The notes: generated by a model not told the origin, from the letters alone. Positions 8,151-16,510 are shown, counted from the first letter of the stretch. The stretch is DNA of 55,211 nucleotides from Saccharomonospora azurea NA-128 (GCF_000231055.2 NZ_CM001466.1:582696-637906), one strand, 5' to 3'. Numbers and translations: made by a program.

Positions 8151-8189
8151 GATACATGGAATGGCCGAAAGTTGGGCGTTCCATGTATC
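8151..8189. promoter_or_regulatory. Perfect 11-bp inverted repeat, probable MarR operator
   Basis: GATACATGGAA at 8151-8161 and TTCCATGTATC at 8179-8189 are perfect reverse complements separated by 17 bp. The site lies between the divergent methyltransferase and MarR genes and reaches the MarR translation start region. Its half-sites are 28 bp apart centre to centre, nearly three helical turns, so two dimers or one bridging protein could bind. Autoregulation by the adjacent MarR protein is the simplest reading. Confidence 0.6.
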
Positions 8190-8197
8190 TTGGTCAG

Positions 8198-8671
8198 GTG
8201 AGTACGGACGAGGTCTTCGGTTCACTGGTCGACCAGATGTTCGCGCTGCACGATCGAGTGCGCAGCGAGCTGAGGGCACTGTGCGGGGAGATCGGCCTGA
8301 CTGATGCTCAGATCGGAGTGCTGTGGCGGATGGCCGCCGAACAGGGGCGCGACGTGACGGCCGGTCAGCTGGCGGACCGTCTGGGGGTCGATGCGTCCAC
8401 TGTGACGTCGCTGGTCGATCGGCTGGAGCGACACGACGTGATCAGGCGGGTGACTCATCCCTCCGACCGTCGCGCAAAGATCCTGCAGCTCACCCCGCTG
8501 GGTTGCGAGCTGCACGACCGCATCGGGGACTACCGCCGACACGGATCACCGTTCGCCGCCCTGACTCCGGCCGAGCAGCAGCAGCTGCACGAGTTGCTCT
8601 CACGCGCGCTCGGCACGCGTGCGCAGCCGGTCGTGACATCGCACGAGCAGCAGAGCGGGGGGCAGGGATGA
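8198..8671 (+). CDS. MarR-family transcriptional regulator
   Basis: A 157-residue MarR protein with a dimerisation helix (V-F-G-S-L-V-D-Q-M-F), a winged helix-turn-helix (L-A-D-R-L-G-V-D-A-S-T-V-T-S-L-V-D-R-L-E) and the wing R-V-T-H-P-S-D-R-R-A-K, the signature D-x-R of the family. The start is taken as the GTG at 8198; the ATG at 8183 is inside the right arm of the upstream dyad and is the alternative. Neither has a strong ribosome site. The stop overlaps the ATG of the following dehydrogenase (ATGA), so the two are co-translated and the regulator probably controls that enzyme. The ligand is unknown. Confidence 0.88.
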   Translation: MSTDEVFGSLVDQMFALHDRVRSELRALCGEIGLTDAQIGVLWRMAAEQGRDVTAGQLADRLGVDASTVTSLVDRLERHDVIRRVTHPSDRRAKILQLTPLGCELHDRIGDYRRHGSPFAALTPAEQQQLHELLSRALGTRAQPVVTSHEQQSGGQG

Positions 8672-9540
8672 ACCGAAAGACCGCCGTGGTCACCGGAGCG
8701 ACTGCAGGACTGGGGCGTGCGCTCGCGCGGCGACTCGTCGAGCACGGCTACAACGTCACGATCGTCGGACGGGACGAACGGCGCACCGCACAGGTCGCCG
8801 ACGAGCTGGCCCGCAGTGCCAGGGGTGACCAGGACGGTGTGCAGATCAGCCGGCACCTCGCCGACCTCGTCCGCCAGGAGGAGGTCCGAGCACTTGCCGA
8901 CGTGCTGGCCGACGCCGGTGTCGGTATCGACGTGCTGATCAACAACGCGGGCGCTGCGTTCGACAGTTTCGCCACCACCCCGGACGGCGCGGAGCGGACC
9001 TATGCGCTCAACCACCACGCGCCGCTGCTGCTGACCCACGAACTGCTGGCGAATGGATCGCTGTCCGGTGACGCACGGATCGTGAACATGTCCAGTTTCC
9101 TGGAGAAGCGCGCGCGTCTCGTTGTCGCCGATCCCGACGTCGTCGGCACCTCGTGGGGCGACCGGCGGTACTCGCAGACTCAGGTCTACGCGACGAGCAA
9201 GCTGCTCGCCTTGGTGGCCGCGGCCGAGACGGCACGACGGGCACCCGGCGCGATCAAGGTCTACAACGCCGATCCCGGCATGGTGCGCACCGGATTCACC
9301 AGCAATGCCGGTGGTCCGATGCGGCTGACGGCTCCGCTGTTCCGGCTGTGGTCGATCAGCATCGAGCAGGGGATCCAGACTCCGCTGTGGCTTGCGACGG
9401 CCGACGAACCTCCTGGGCCCAATGGTGGGTTCTTCGCCCGCTCGCACCCGGCTGCTCCCTCTGCCCGAGCACTCGACCCCGCGCTGGCACGCGAGGTCTA
9501 CCAGCGCACCACCGCCTTCCTCGGGATCCCGCCACTCTGA
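8668..9540 (+). CDS. Short-chain dehydrogenase/reductase
   Basis: A 290-residue SDR with the nucleotide-binding motif T-G-A-T-A-G-L-G (residues 9-16), the N-N-A-G loop (L-I-N-N-A-G), the strand I-V-N-M-S-S and the catalytic V-Y-A-T-S-K (Tyr-x-x-x-Lys). A longer-than-usual segment between the Ser and the Tyr (about 35 residues, including G-T-S-W-G-D-R-R-Y-S) resembles retinol-dehydrogenase/WW-domain-oxidoreductase-type SDRs. The second basic residue of R-D-E-R-R after strand 2 suggests NADPH preference. The substrate is unknown. It is translationally coupled to MarR by a 4-bp overlap, so expression is probably derepressed by the MarR ligand. Confidence 0.87.
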   Translation: MNRKTAVVTGATAGLGRALARRLVEHGYNVTIVGRDERRTAQVADELARSARGDQDGVQISRHLADLVRQEEVRALADVLADAGVGIDVLINNAGAAFDSFATTPDGAERTYALNHHAPLLLTHELLANGSLSGDARIVNMSSFLEKRARLVVADPDVVGTSWGDRRYSQTQVYATSKLLALVAAAETARRAPGAIKVYNADPGMVRTGFTSNAGGPMRLTAPLFRLWSISIEQGIQTPLWLATADEPPGPNGGFFARSHPAAPSARALDPALAREVYQRTTAFLGIPPL

Positions 9541-10308
9541 CCTGCACACCGACGCCCGACACCCGACACCACTGCGGTTACCTGGTCGGCCTCGGTTTTC
9601 CGCCGAGCTGGATGGCCGGGCGGGTCGCCGACCTCCGCCCGAACAGTCCGCTCGTTCTCTGTCCCGGCATGACGTTCCACACGGGTGCTGAGCCGACAGT
9701 CGACGGGCAGCGCCCTCGGCGAGGCGGAGTCGACGAACTCGGTGCCGTAGGCGGCTCGGTCGACCACCCACTCCCGGGCCGAGCCGCGCGGCCTTCGCTC
9801 GTGCGCCACCGAACACCGACACTCCACAGCTTTCTCGTCCGTGGTCTCGGACTGAAAGCCGTCACCGAACCGGTGAATGCGGCTCTGACGGTGCCTGAGC
9901 TCAACCCCATCCCACACCGATTCGTTCTCGTGCGCCGCCCACGCCGCGTTGGCGAGCTCGCCAGGCCGGGCGTTCCCGGGCGTTCGTGAGGTTCCAGCGG
10001 GCATTCTCGCGCGGCTCCCGAGGTCACACCCGACTTGAGTTAAGCGAACGCGATACGAAAAACGTATAAGCGTGACGCGAAACGAAGAACCTATGTGCCA
10101 CACAATGGAGGTTATGTGGCACGGCGATGCTGGATCGTCAGATGACGGAGGGCATACGGGGTTTGTCGCCGCCCGCTGGCGACGACCGCCACGGCGGGGA
10201 CTCGAAGCCGTAGTCCGGCCGACCAAAGGGCCTTCTGATCGAGGCCGGCGTGGTCGAAGCGCACCGCAACGGCGTCGGCCTCGAGAACCCTCCCGAAGCC
10301 GCACTCCG
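9541..10308. other. 768-bp stretch without a recognisable gene
   Basis: Between the SDR and the stress-type membrane protein I recognise no conserved protein on either strand. The best candidate is a minus-strand frame from an ATG at 10004 to 9498 (168 codons). About four-fifths of its first hundred codons end in G or C, but it resembles nothing I know and overlaps the SDR 3' end by 43 bp. Lower-GC DNA at 10030-10125 carries two dyads: ATACG-AAAAA-CGTAT (10053-10067) and GTGCCACA/TGTGGCAC (10095-10102, 10115-10122). These look like a promoter-operator zone whose gene was lost or is not recognised. Confidence 0.4.
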
Positions 10309-10785
10309 TCAGCGCAGTTCCGCCAGCAGCCTTCGCGCCTGTGGTGCGCTTCGATCGGCGGACAGCAGGTCGAACCGGCGGGCCGTCACGCCGGTGACCG
10401 AGGCGAAGTCTCGCTGCCCACCCGTCGCCCAGTGCCCGAGGAACCCGGAGACCGCGCCGGCGATCGCGCCGATGATCAAGCCACCCAGCAGGAGACCGAG
10501 CCACACCGGCCCGAAGGTGAACAACCCGACGAGCAGGCCCAGCAGCAACCCGAACAGGGCACCGCCGGCCGCACCGGCTGCCGCGGCACGCCCCTTGGTG
10601 ACACGCCCGGTGATGTCTTCGACCAGGTGCAGATCACTGCCGACGATGCGCAGGTCCTCGACCGGAAACTGGTTGTCGGAGAGGTAGTCGACCGCGCGTT
10701 GAGCTTCGGTGTAGCGCTCGTAGGTGGCCAGCACCTGCTCTCCCGGACGAACCTCCGGGTCGCTGATCGGCGGGTTGTCGCTCAC
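10309..10785 (-). CDS. GSP17M-like general stress membrane protein
   Basis: A 158-residue protein. The N-terminal domain (residues about 20-60, with T-Y-E-R-Y-T-E-A-Q-R-A-V-D-Y-L-S-D and V-E-D-L-R-I-V-G) matches the general stress protein 17M fold, a ferredoxin-like module. The centre (about 75-125) is a glycine-zipper double transmembrane segment rich in G-x-x-x-G/A (A-A-A-G-A-A-G-G-A-L-F-G-L-L-L-G-L-L-V-G). A short basic cytoplasmic tail follows. Proteins of this layout are common in actinomycetes and are thought to be osmotic or envelope stress proteins; the mechanism is unknown. The GTG at 10785 has AGGAGG 7 bases upstream. It is divergent from the HD hydrolase, sharing the region 10786-10923. 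Confidence 0.78.
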   Translation of the reverse strand: MSDNPPISDPEVRPGEQVLATYERYTEAQRAVDYLSDNQFPVEDLRIVGSDLHLVEDITGRVTKGRAAAAGAAGGALFGLLLGLLVGLFTFGPVWLGLLLGGLIIGAIAGAVSGFLGHWATGGQRDFASVTGVTARRFDLLSADRSAPQARRLLAELR

Positions 10786-10923
10786 GTTCCGTCCTCCTGT
10801 CGCCTTCACCGTCAGCGACATACCCGCCCGACCGGACCGGCAACCAGCCACCGCGTTATGGCCGTGAGGCCGCGCTCGTGCTCCGGCGGCGTCGCCTGCC
10901 ACGTCGAGTGCGACCATCGGGCC

Positions 10924-11577
10924 ATGGCTGATCGACGCGAGTTGCTGGTGGACGCCACCCCGCTGCCCGAGGACCTGGACCCCCGACTGCGCCGACAGCT
11001 CACGTTCGTGATCGAGATCGACCGGTTGAAGACGGTGCTGCGTCAGTCGCCGCTCGTGTCCGCGGAACGTCGGGAGAACGACGCCGAACACTCGTGGCAT
11101 CTGGCGATGATGGTGGTGCTGCTGGCCGAGTACGCCGACGAGCCGATCGACGTCGGCCACACCGTTCAACTGGTGCTGGTGCACGACCTGGTCGAGGTCT
11201 ACGCGGGCGACACCCCGCTATACGACGTCGCGGGCGGGCAGGATCAACTCGAACGGGAACGACTCGCCGCCGACGAACTCTTCAGCCTCCTTCCCGACGA
11301 TCAGGCAGTGCGGCTGTGGGCGTTGTGGGACGAGTTCGAGGAACGCACGACCCCGGAGGCGCGTTTCGCCAAGGCGATGGACCGCCTCCAACCGCTGCTG
11401 CTCAACTGGATGGCCCGCGGTGGCACCTGGCGAACTCCCGGTGTCACCGCTGACGACGTGCGCCAACGCAAGGCCGTGATCGGGGATGCCTCCACACAGT
11501 TGTGGGAAGCCGGACGACAGCTGATTGACGAAGGCGAGGCGCGCGGCTGGGCGCGGCCAGCAGGGGAGTCGCGTTGA
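10924..11577 (+). CDS. HD-domain phosphohydrolase (YfbR-like)
   Basis: A 217-residue HD-superfamily protein. The metal ligands are visible as E-N-D-A-E-H-S-W-H (His56) and V-H-D-L-V-E (His87-Asp88, with Glu91), plus a later Asp in F-A-K-A-M-D-R-L-Q-P-L-L. The pattern A-E-H-S-W-H followed by H-D-x-x-E is that of the YfbR/HD_3 group, whose E. coli member is a 5'-deoxynucleotidase. A role in nucleotide clean-up is therefore likely, but the substrate is not proven by sequence. It starts at ATG 10924 without a strong ribosome site and stands alone; a strong hairpin lies 138 bp after its stop. Confidence 0.83.
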   Translation: MADRRELLVDATPLPEDLDPRLRRQLTFVIEIDRLKTVLRQSPLVSAERRENDAEHSWHLAMMVVLLAEYADEPIDVGHTVQLVLVHDLVEVYAGDTPLYDVAGGQDQLERERLAADELFSLLPDDQAVRLWALWDEFEERTTPEARFAKAMDRLQPLLLNWMARGGTWRTPGVTADDVRQRKAVIGDASTQLWEAGRQLIDEGEARGWARPAGESR

Positions 11578-11902
11578 GCGCTGCACCGGCCGGACACGCT
11601 GTCCCGGCGCGCTGGTGACGCGGCTCGTCGATGAACGACGGTCGCCGGTGATCGAACCGTGTGGGCGGGAGGTTGCCGGCCCCTGACGTCAGGCGTGACC
11701 GGGTGGCGCCGCTTCGGCCCCGCACGCCGAGGACTCTCGGCGCGGGGCCGAGGCGTGACCACGGGAATACGGTCGGGTCGCGGTCGCGTTGCTGCTTGCG
11801 CGACGGGCTGTCGTCGGCGTCCGTCGTCGCAGATGTCGTGGCGCAGGTCCGGCCGCTCGTCGGACGTCGTGCGGGTGTCCGGCGTGAGGGGGACGGAAGG
11901 CG
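11578..11902. other. Intergenic region with a strong GC hairpin
   Basis: No gene is recognised here. The main structure is CGGCCCCGCACGCCGAG (11715-11731), GACT loop, CTCGGCGCGGGGCCG (11736-11750): a 15-bp stem with a 2-nt bulge. It has no following T-run, so it may be a GC-only terminator for the HD hydrolase gene or a regulatory structure upstream of the LysR gene. The rest of the interval is ordinary GC-rich spacer that must contain the LysR promoter. Confidence 0.45.
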
Positions 11903-12859
11903 ATGACGCTTCGTCGGTTCGAGTATGCCCTGGCTGTGGCCGACGCGGGTTCGGTGACGGCAGCGGCGGAGTCGCTGCGGGTCGCCCAGCCGTCGGTGTC
12001 GCAGCAGATTCGTGGCCTGGAGCGGGAACTCGGTGTGACGTTGTTCGCCCGCACGCCGGCCGGGCTGGTGCCCACCGCGGTGGGTCGCGCTTTCCTGCGG
12101 GACGCGGAGGTCGCGGTGCGAGCGGCGCGGCGGGCGAAGGCGACGGCCCAGGCAGGCGCCGACGAGCTGGAGGGCGAGCTGGTCGTCGCGGCGCAGATGG
12201 GGTTGGGAACGCGGCAGCTCCCGGGCGCGCTGCGCGCGTTGCGCCGCCGCTTCCCGCGACTGGAGATCACCGCGTTCGAAGAGGCGAGCTTCGCCGAATT
12301 GGAGCGGCTGGCGCGTCGGGGCGTGGTGGACCTGGGGCTGATGGCCGGGCCGTGCGAGGACGGCCCGTACGAGGGGCACCACCTGGGCGACGAGGAGTTC
12401 GTCGTGGTGCTGAGTCCCGAGCGCGCGCAGCTCGCCGACGACCGGGTCGAGCTGCGCGCGCTGGAGCGGGAGCCGTGGATCAGGTTCGACCACGACAGCA
12501 CGCTCGACGGTGTGCTGCAGAAGGTGCTGTGGGACCACGCGCTGGTGCCCACCACCGTCGCCCGCGTGTCCCAGACGTCGACGGCGGTGCGCTGGGCCGC
12601 CCACGGGCTGGGAGTGACGGTCGTTCCGACCTCCGCCGTGCCGTGCGGGTTCGAACACCTCACCCGTCCGCTGTCGCCCGCCGTTTCACTCCCGATCGTC
12701 GCCGCGGTCCGGCCCGGGGCGGGGCCTGCGGAGATGGCCTTGCTCGGGTTCCTGCGTGAGGAGGCCTGGCACTACACAGGCTGCTCGAACGGCAGCTCGG
12801 GGCCTGGTCACAACTGGGTCATGCCGCCGTCCACGACGAACTCGGCCCCAGCGGTGTAA
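11903..12859 (+). CDS. LysR-family transcriptional regulator
   Basis: A 318-residue LysR protein. The helix-turn-helix reads F-E-Y-A-L-A-V-A-D-A-G-S-V-T-A-A-A-E-S-L and then V-A-Q-P-S-V-S-Q-Q-I-R-G-L-E, and the effector domain starts with E-L-V-V-A-A-Q-M near residue 92. The HTH arrangement is canonical. GGAAGG precedes the ATG. The C-terminal ~25 residues (after E-E-A-W-H-Y) extend beyond the usual domain end and overlap by 52 bp the 3' end of the convergent SDR gene, so the natural stop was probably lost and a short read-through tail acquired. No divergent partner gene lies upstream, so the target is unclear; the SDR at 12808-13554 is the nearest candidate. Confidence 0.86.
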   Translation: MTLRRFEYALAVADAGSVTAAAESLRVAQPSVSQQIRGLERELGVTLFARTPAGLVPTAVGRAFLRDAEVAVRAARRAKATAQAGADELEGELVVAAQMGLGTRQLPGALRALRRRFPRLEITAFEEASFAELERLARRGVVDLGLMAGPCEDGPYEGHHLGDEEFVVVLSPERAQLADDRVELRALEREPWIRFDHDSTLDGVLQKVLWDHALVPTTVARVSQTSTAVRWAAHGLGVTVVPTSAVPCGFEHLTRPLSPAVSLPIVAAVRPGAGPAEMALLGFLREEAWHYTGCSNGSSGPGHNWVMPPSTTNSAPAV

Positions 12860-13554
12860 GTGGCGTCGAAGGCCAGGAACACCATCGCCTTGGCGACTTC
12901 GTCCGGATTCCCGAAGCGCTGCATCGGGTTCTCCGCGACCCGTTCGGCCATGAACTGCTCCACCTCTTCCTCGGACATCGTGTTGCCCAGGATTCCCGTG
13001 TCGATCGGACCGGGACTGACCGCGTTGACCCGGATCCCGCGGGGCAGGAGCTCGCGGGAGAGGCTGCGGGCGAGCGAGCGCAGTGCAGCCTTCCCGGCCG
13101 CGTAGACGCTGGTCTCCGCCATACCGACGACATTCACGGCCGACGTCGTGAGGACGACGCCGGCGCCCGGGCTCAGCAGTGGCGCGATCTTCTGCACGGT
13201 GAAGAAGGCGCCCTTGACGTTGACCGCGAATGATTCGTCGTACTCCTTCTCGGTCACCGACTCCAGAGGTGTGGCGCTGGCGATCCCCGCGTTGACGAAC
13301 AGCGCGTCCACCGTGCCGAGGTGGTCGCGTACGGAGGCGGCCAGGCTGTCCAGGTCGATCAGCGACGCCACATCGCCCCGGACGGCGAACGCGTTGTCGC
13401 CGAGCCGCTCGGTGGCGGCGTCGAGTGTTTCCCGAGAACGGCCGGTGATCACCACGCGTGCTCCGGCGTTCACCAGCAACTCGGCCGCCGCAAAACCGAT
13501 TCCACTGCTGCCGCCCGTGATCACGACGTTCTTGCCTCGGTAGTTGTCGTTCAT
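12808..13554 (-). CDS. Short-chain dehydrogenase/reductase (classical)
   Basis: A 248-residue classical SDR, the normal length. The coenzyme motif is T-G-G-S-S-G-I-G (residues 13-20), N-A-G-I-A is present as V-N-A-G, the catalytic Ser lies in L-T-T-S-A-V-N, and the active-site pair is V-Y-A-A-G-K (Tyr-x-x-x-Lys). The C-terminus has S-P-G-P-I-D-T-G and the end motif A-E-F-V-V-D-G-G-M-T-Q-L. The residue after strand 2 is Arg (T-G-R-S-R), which favours NADPH. The ATG at 13554 directly follows AGAGGAA. The substrate cannot be read from the sequence. A truncated second SDR lies just upstream on the same strand, implying an earlier tandem pair. Confidence 0.88.
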   Translation of the reverse strand: MNDNYRGKNVVITGGSSGIGFAAAELLVNAGARVVITGRSRETLDAATERLGDNAFAVRGDVASLIDLDSLAASVRDHLGTVDALFVNAGIASATPLESVTEKEYDESFAVNVKGAFFTVQKIAPLLSPGAGVVLTTSAVNVVGMAETSVYAAGKAALRSLARSLSRELLPRGIRVNAVSPGPIDTGILGNTMSEEEVEQFMAERVAENPMQRFGNPDEVAKAMVFLAFDATYTAGAEFVVDGGMTQL

Positions 13555-13661
13555 TTCCTCTACTCGTTTCTGTTCGACAGATTCCCGGTGAGTGTGGTCC
13601 ACTGTTTCCGCGTTTCCGCTCCGCTGGAGGTGACGGTCCTGCCGCTCCTCGTCGGGGATGG

Positions 13662-13817
13662 TCAAGACGCGTCGGAGGGGCCGCGCTCCCACGGCGTTGT
13701 CCGACGCCAAGAAGCCCCGCGCACGATTGCCGCGCCGATTCCGCGAGAACCGCCGGTGACCAGAAGCTGTTTGCCCGTGAATTCTCGCGCTCCGGACTCA
13801 TCCATGTCCGTGACCAT
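13662..13817 (-). pseudogene. 5' stub of a second SDR gene
   Basis: From an ATG at 13817 with GGGG-type ribosome site upstream, a frame encodes M-V-T-D-M-D-E-S-G-A-R-E-F, then the SDR coenzyme motif (K-Q-L-L-V-T-G-G-S-R-G-I-G-A-A-I-V) and stops after 51 codons. Nothing after about residue 33 resembles an SDR. This is the N-terminal fragment of a dehydrogenase whose remainder has been deleted, leaving ~110 bp before the intact SDR at 13554. The promoter for both may lie at 13818-13930, where ATAGG-GTTTT-CCTAT (13896-13910) forms a small dyad. Confidence 0.7.
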
Positions 13818-13986
13818 TCCGCTGCCCCTCGTTGATCTATTTCAAGCTAAGCGCGAAAGGGGATGAAAGGCAAAGACGAAAACCGAGCGGACGCCATAGG
13901 GTTTTCCTATAGGTGAGCCCGGTCGATTCCGCCCGGTGTCCAGGCGCACTCGGCCGTCTGTGTCGGGTGAGGTGGTGTCTTGGCGG

Positions 13987-14568
13987 TCAGGGCACCGGCG
14001 AGCGGGGCGTGACCGCCGGCCCCGGAGCGCCCGGTTCACTCTCAGGGCTACCGAGGTGCCAGGAGCCCCGGACGTGGCAGTCGTGGTTGGCCCACCACTG
14101 GAGATCGACGCGGTCCACGTGAAGGTGGACGGGCAGCCGGTGGCGCAGGTCGGCTTCGACGCTCTCGCGTGTGATGCCGTCGGTGCACCGGTCCAACGTC
14201 AGATGCGGCACCGGGTCCGGGAATCGCCCCTCGTAGGGCGGGCACTGCGGGAACGCCTCCACCAGAGCAGCCGTCAGCGCGCGCAACGGCCCGTCCGGAT
14301 CGGCGCGGAGGTGGATCAGACCGTCGGGGAAGGTGTCGACCGTTGCGAGGGTGGTGTCGAAGGGATTCGACGACGCCATGATCGACCCCACGGTGTCGAG
14401 ATCGGCGTGCGACGGCTCCGGCAGCCACGGGCCGAGCACGGTGATGTGTGCGTGCACGAACGCGGGATCGGAGGAGAGGAACGAGGCGTCGTAGTGGGCG
14501 GTCCGGTCTCGGATGTACTCGTCGAGTTCGGGCACCGGAACGACGAGGACCGAGTGTCCTTGGGACAT
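13987..14568 (-). CDS. 2H phosphoesterase (2'-5' RNA ligase-like)
   Basis: A 193-residue protein with the two H-x-T motifs that define the 2H phosphoesterase superfamily: V-H-A-H-I-T-V-L-G-P-W (His41, Thr43) and P-H-L-T-L-D (His122, Thr124), about 80 residues apart as expected. Members hydrolyse or join 2',3'- or 2',5'-phosphodiester bonds in RNA or nucleotides; which applies here is unknown. The ATG at 14568 was chosen because GGAG lies 9 bases upstream; an upstream in-frame ATG at 14595 lacks a ribosome site. The C-terminal ~20 residues are Pro/Gly-rich and probably disordered. It stands alone downstream of, and on the same strand as, the two-component system genes. Confidence 0.84.
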   Translation of the reverse strand: MSQGHSVLVVPVPELDEYIRDRTAHYDASFLSSDPAFVHAHITVLGPWLPEPSHADLDTVGSIMASSNPFDTTLATVDTFPDGLIHLRADPDGPLRALTAALVEAFPQCPPYEGRFPDPVPHLTLDRCTDGITRESVEADLRHRLPVHLHVDRVDLQWWANHDCHVRGSWHLGSPESEPGAPGPAVTPRSPVP

Positions 14569-14657
14569 CGGAGGCGACTCCTTCGACGGGAACAACCGAG
14601 TCGGAGCGGCGAACGTAGCATCCGCCTCGCCGCGTCGGCCGCCCGCACGGCCTTGGG

Positions 14658-15293
14658 TCAGCGGCGGATGAGGCCGAGATCGGTGGCGGTGGCGACGGCG
14701 GCGGTGCGGGAGTCGACGCCGAGCTTGGTGTAGATGCGTGCGAGATGGGACTTGACGGTGCCTTCGGTGAGGTGGAGGCGGTTGCCGATGGCCTGGTTGG
14801 ACAGGCCGTCGGCAACCAGGGCGAGGACTTCGGTCTCGCGCCGGGTCAGGGCGGTGCCGGGGGCGCGCAGCCGTTTCATCAGTCTGTCGGCGACCGTGGG
14901 GGCGAGTGTGGTGCGTCCGGCGGCGGCGGTGCGTACGGCGGCGGCCAGGTCCTCGGGCGGGGCATCCTTGAGGAGGTAGCCGGTGGCGCCGGCCTCGATG
15001 GCGGGCAGGGTGTCGGCGTCGGAGTCGTAGGTGGTGACGATCAGTACTCGGGGGGCTCCCGGTTGGGCGGTGATCTGGGCGGTGGCTTCGGCGCCGCCCA
15101 TGCCCGGCCCGAACTGTAGATCCATCAGCACGACGTCGATGTCACCGTCGGCGGCGCGGGTGACGGCGTCCTCGGCAGTGGCGGCTTCGGCCACGACGAC
15201 GATGCCCGGTTCGGTTTGCAGCACGGCGCGCAGCCCGGCGCGGACGACGGGGTGGTCGTCGGCAAGGAGGAGTCGGATGGGGGTGTCGGTCAC
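14658..15293 (-). CDS. NarL/LuxR-family response regulator
   Basis: A 211-residue response regulator. The receiver domain has the acidic pair Asp12-Asp13, phosphoacceptor Asp58 (V-L-M-D-L-Q), the Thr of V-T-T-Y and Lys109 (Y-L-L-K-D). The C-terminal LuxR-type helix-turn-helix covers about 149-211 (L-T-R-R-E-T-E-V-L-A-L-V and T-V-K-S-H-L-A-R-I-Y-T-K-L). Its GTG start overlaps the stop of the histidine kinase gene (GTGA), so the two are translated together. It most likely controls the divergent ABC exporter through the dyad at 16555-16584. In NarL-type systems of this class the usual output is activation of an adjacent ABC transporter, which fits the layout. Confidence 0.93.
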   Translation of the reverse strand: MTDTPIRLLLADDHPVVRAGLRAVLQTEPGIVVVAEAATAEDAVTRAADGDIDVVLMDLQFGPGMGGAEATAQITAQPGAPRVLIVTTYDSDADTLPAIEAGATGYLLKDAPPEDLAAAVRTAAAGRTTLAPTVADRLMKRLRAPGTALTRRETEVLALVADGLSNQAIGNRLHLTEGTVKSHLARIYTKLGVDSRTAAVATATDLGLIRR

Positions 15294-16510
15294 TGGCGGG
15301 CCTCGGGCTCGGTCTCGGCTGACGGGGTGAGGGGCAGCTGGGCGGCCAGGGTGGTGCCGTGGCCGGGCGCGGATTCGACGGTGAGGGTGCCTCCTAGAGC
15401 TTGGGCCCGGGCGCGCATCGCGGCCAGCCCGAACCCGCCGGACTCGGGGTCGGGGGCGGGCAGGCGGGCGGGGTCGAAGCCGCGTCCGTCGTCGACGACG
15501 TCGAGGGCGACGTGGTCACCGAGGTAGCTGAGCGTGACTTCGGCGCTCGTGGCCTCGGCGTGGCGGACGGTGTTGGCAAGGGCGGATTGGGCGATGCGCA
15601 GCAGAGCGACCTCGTGTGCGGTCGCAAGCGGGGTGGGGTCGCCGGTGAGGTGGAAGTGCGCGGTGAGGCGGTGGCGGGTGCTGGTGGTGGTGCACAGACG
15701 TTCCAAGGCGCCGGCCAGGGTGGCACCTTCCAACGTGGGCGGGGTGAGGGCAGCGACGAAGCGGCGGGCCTCGGCGATGTTGTCCACGGCGGCCTGCCTG
15801 GCCGCGTCGACGTGGCGGGCGGCGTCGTCGGGCCGGCCGGGCAGGGCGCGTTCGGCGGCGCGCAGCAGCAGCTGGATGCTGGACAGGCCCTGGGCGATGG
15901 TGTCGTGGATCTCGCGGGCCAGACGCTCGCGTTCGGCGAGTACACCGGCGGTGTGCTGGGCGGCGGCCAGGTCGGCCCGGGTGGCGGTGAGCTCCTCGAT
16001 CAGCCGCCTGCGCTGTTCGCTCTCCCTGTACAGGGCCTGATATCCCCACACCACCGCGACGGCCACGGCGGCGCCAAGCGCGGGACCGATCACCATGGCG
16101 AGGCTGAAGGAGCCGGTATGGGCGGCGAACCCGGTGATGGCCGCCACGGCTGTGGCAGCCACGGCCCCCAGGCCCGCGCGGCGCGGCAGCAGGTGGAGCT
16201 GGAGGAAGTACAGCGGGAAAGCGACCCATACGGCGTCGGGCGACAGGGCCAACAGCACCAACCACACGGCGCCCACGGCGGCCAGCCACCAGGCGGCGGC
16301 CCGCCGCGAGAGACGAATGCGGGGCAGGAGCGGTCCCACGGCGGACATCAGGCCGCACACCGCCGCCGCAACGACGACCAATTCGGCATCGGGCTGGTCA
16401 TCGGCCACGGCCCGGCCAGCGGCCAGGACGAGCAGGCCGATGACCAGCAGGTGCAGGCACCAGGCCAGGGCGCGGGTGGCCGGGGTCAAGGCGGGGGCAG
16501 CGGTGTTCAC
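15290..16510 (-). CDS. Sensor histidine kinase (HisKA_3 type)
   Basis: A 406-residue sensor with a membrane-embedded input region of about five to six helices (residues 15-160) and no large extracellular loop. A short coiled linker follows, then the HisKA_3 dimerisation box (R-E-I-H-D-T-I-A-Q-G-L, phosphoacceptor His202) and an ATPase domain with the N box (N-T-V-R-H-A), D-D-G-R-G-F-D and the G box (G-G-F-G-L-A-A-M). This is the LiaS/DesK/NarX-like group; membrane-only sensors of this kind often detect envelope stress or their own transporter. The start is the GTG at 16510 with GGGA upstream. It is the first gene of the minus-strand operon, divergent from the ABC exporter. Confidence 0.9.
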   Translation of the reverse strand: MNTAAPALTPATRALAWCLHLLVIGLLVLAAGRAVADDQPDAELVVVAAAVCGLMSAVGPLLPRIRLSRRAAAWWLAAVGAVWLVLLALSPDAVWVAFPLYFLQLHLLPRRAGLGAVAATAVAAITGFAAHTGSFSLAMVIGPALGAAVAVAVVWGYQALYRESEQRRRLIEELTATRADLAAAQHTAGVLAERERLAREIHDTIAQGLSSIQLLLRAAERALPGRPDDAARHVDAARQAAVDNIAEARRFVAALTPPTLEGATLAGALERLCTTTSTRHRLTAHFHLTGDPTPLATAHEVALLRIAQSALANTVRHAEATSAEVTLSYLGDHVALDVVDDGRGFDPARLPAPDPESGGFGLAAMRARAQALGGTLTVESAPGHGTTLAAQLPLTPSAETEPEARQ

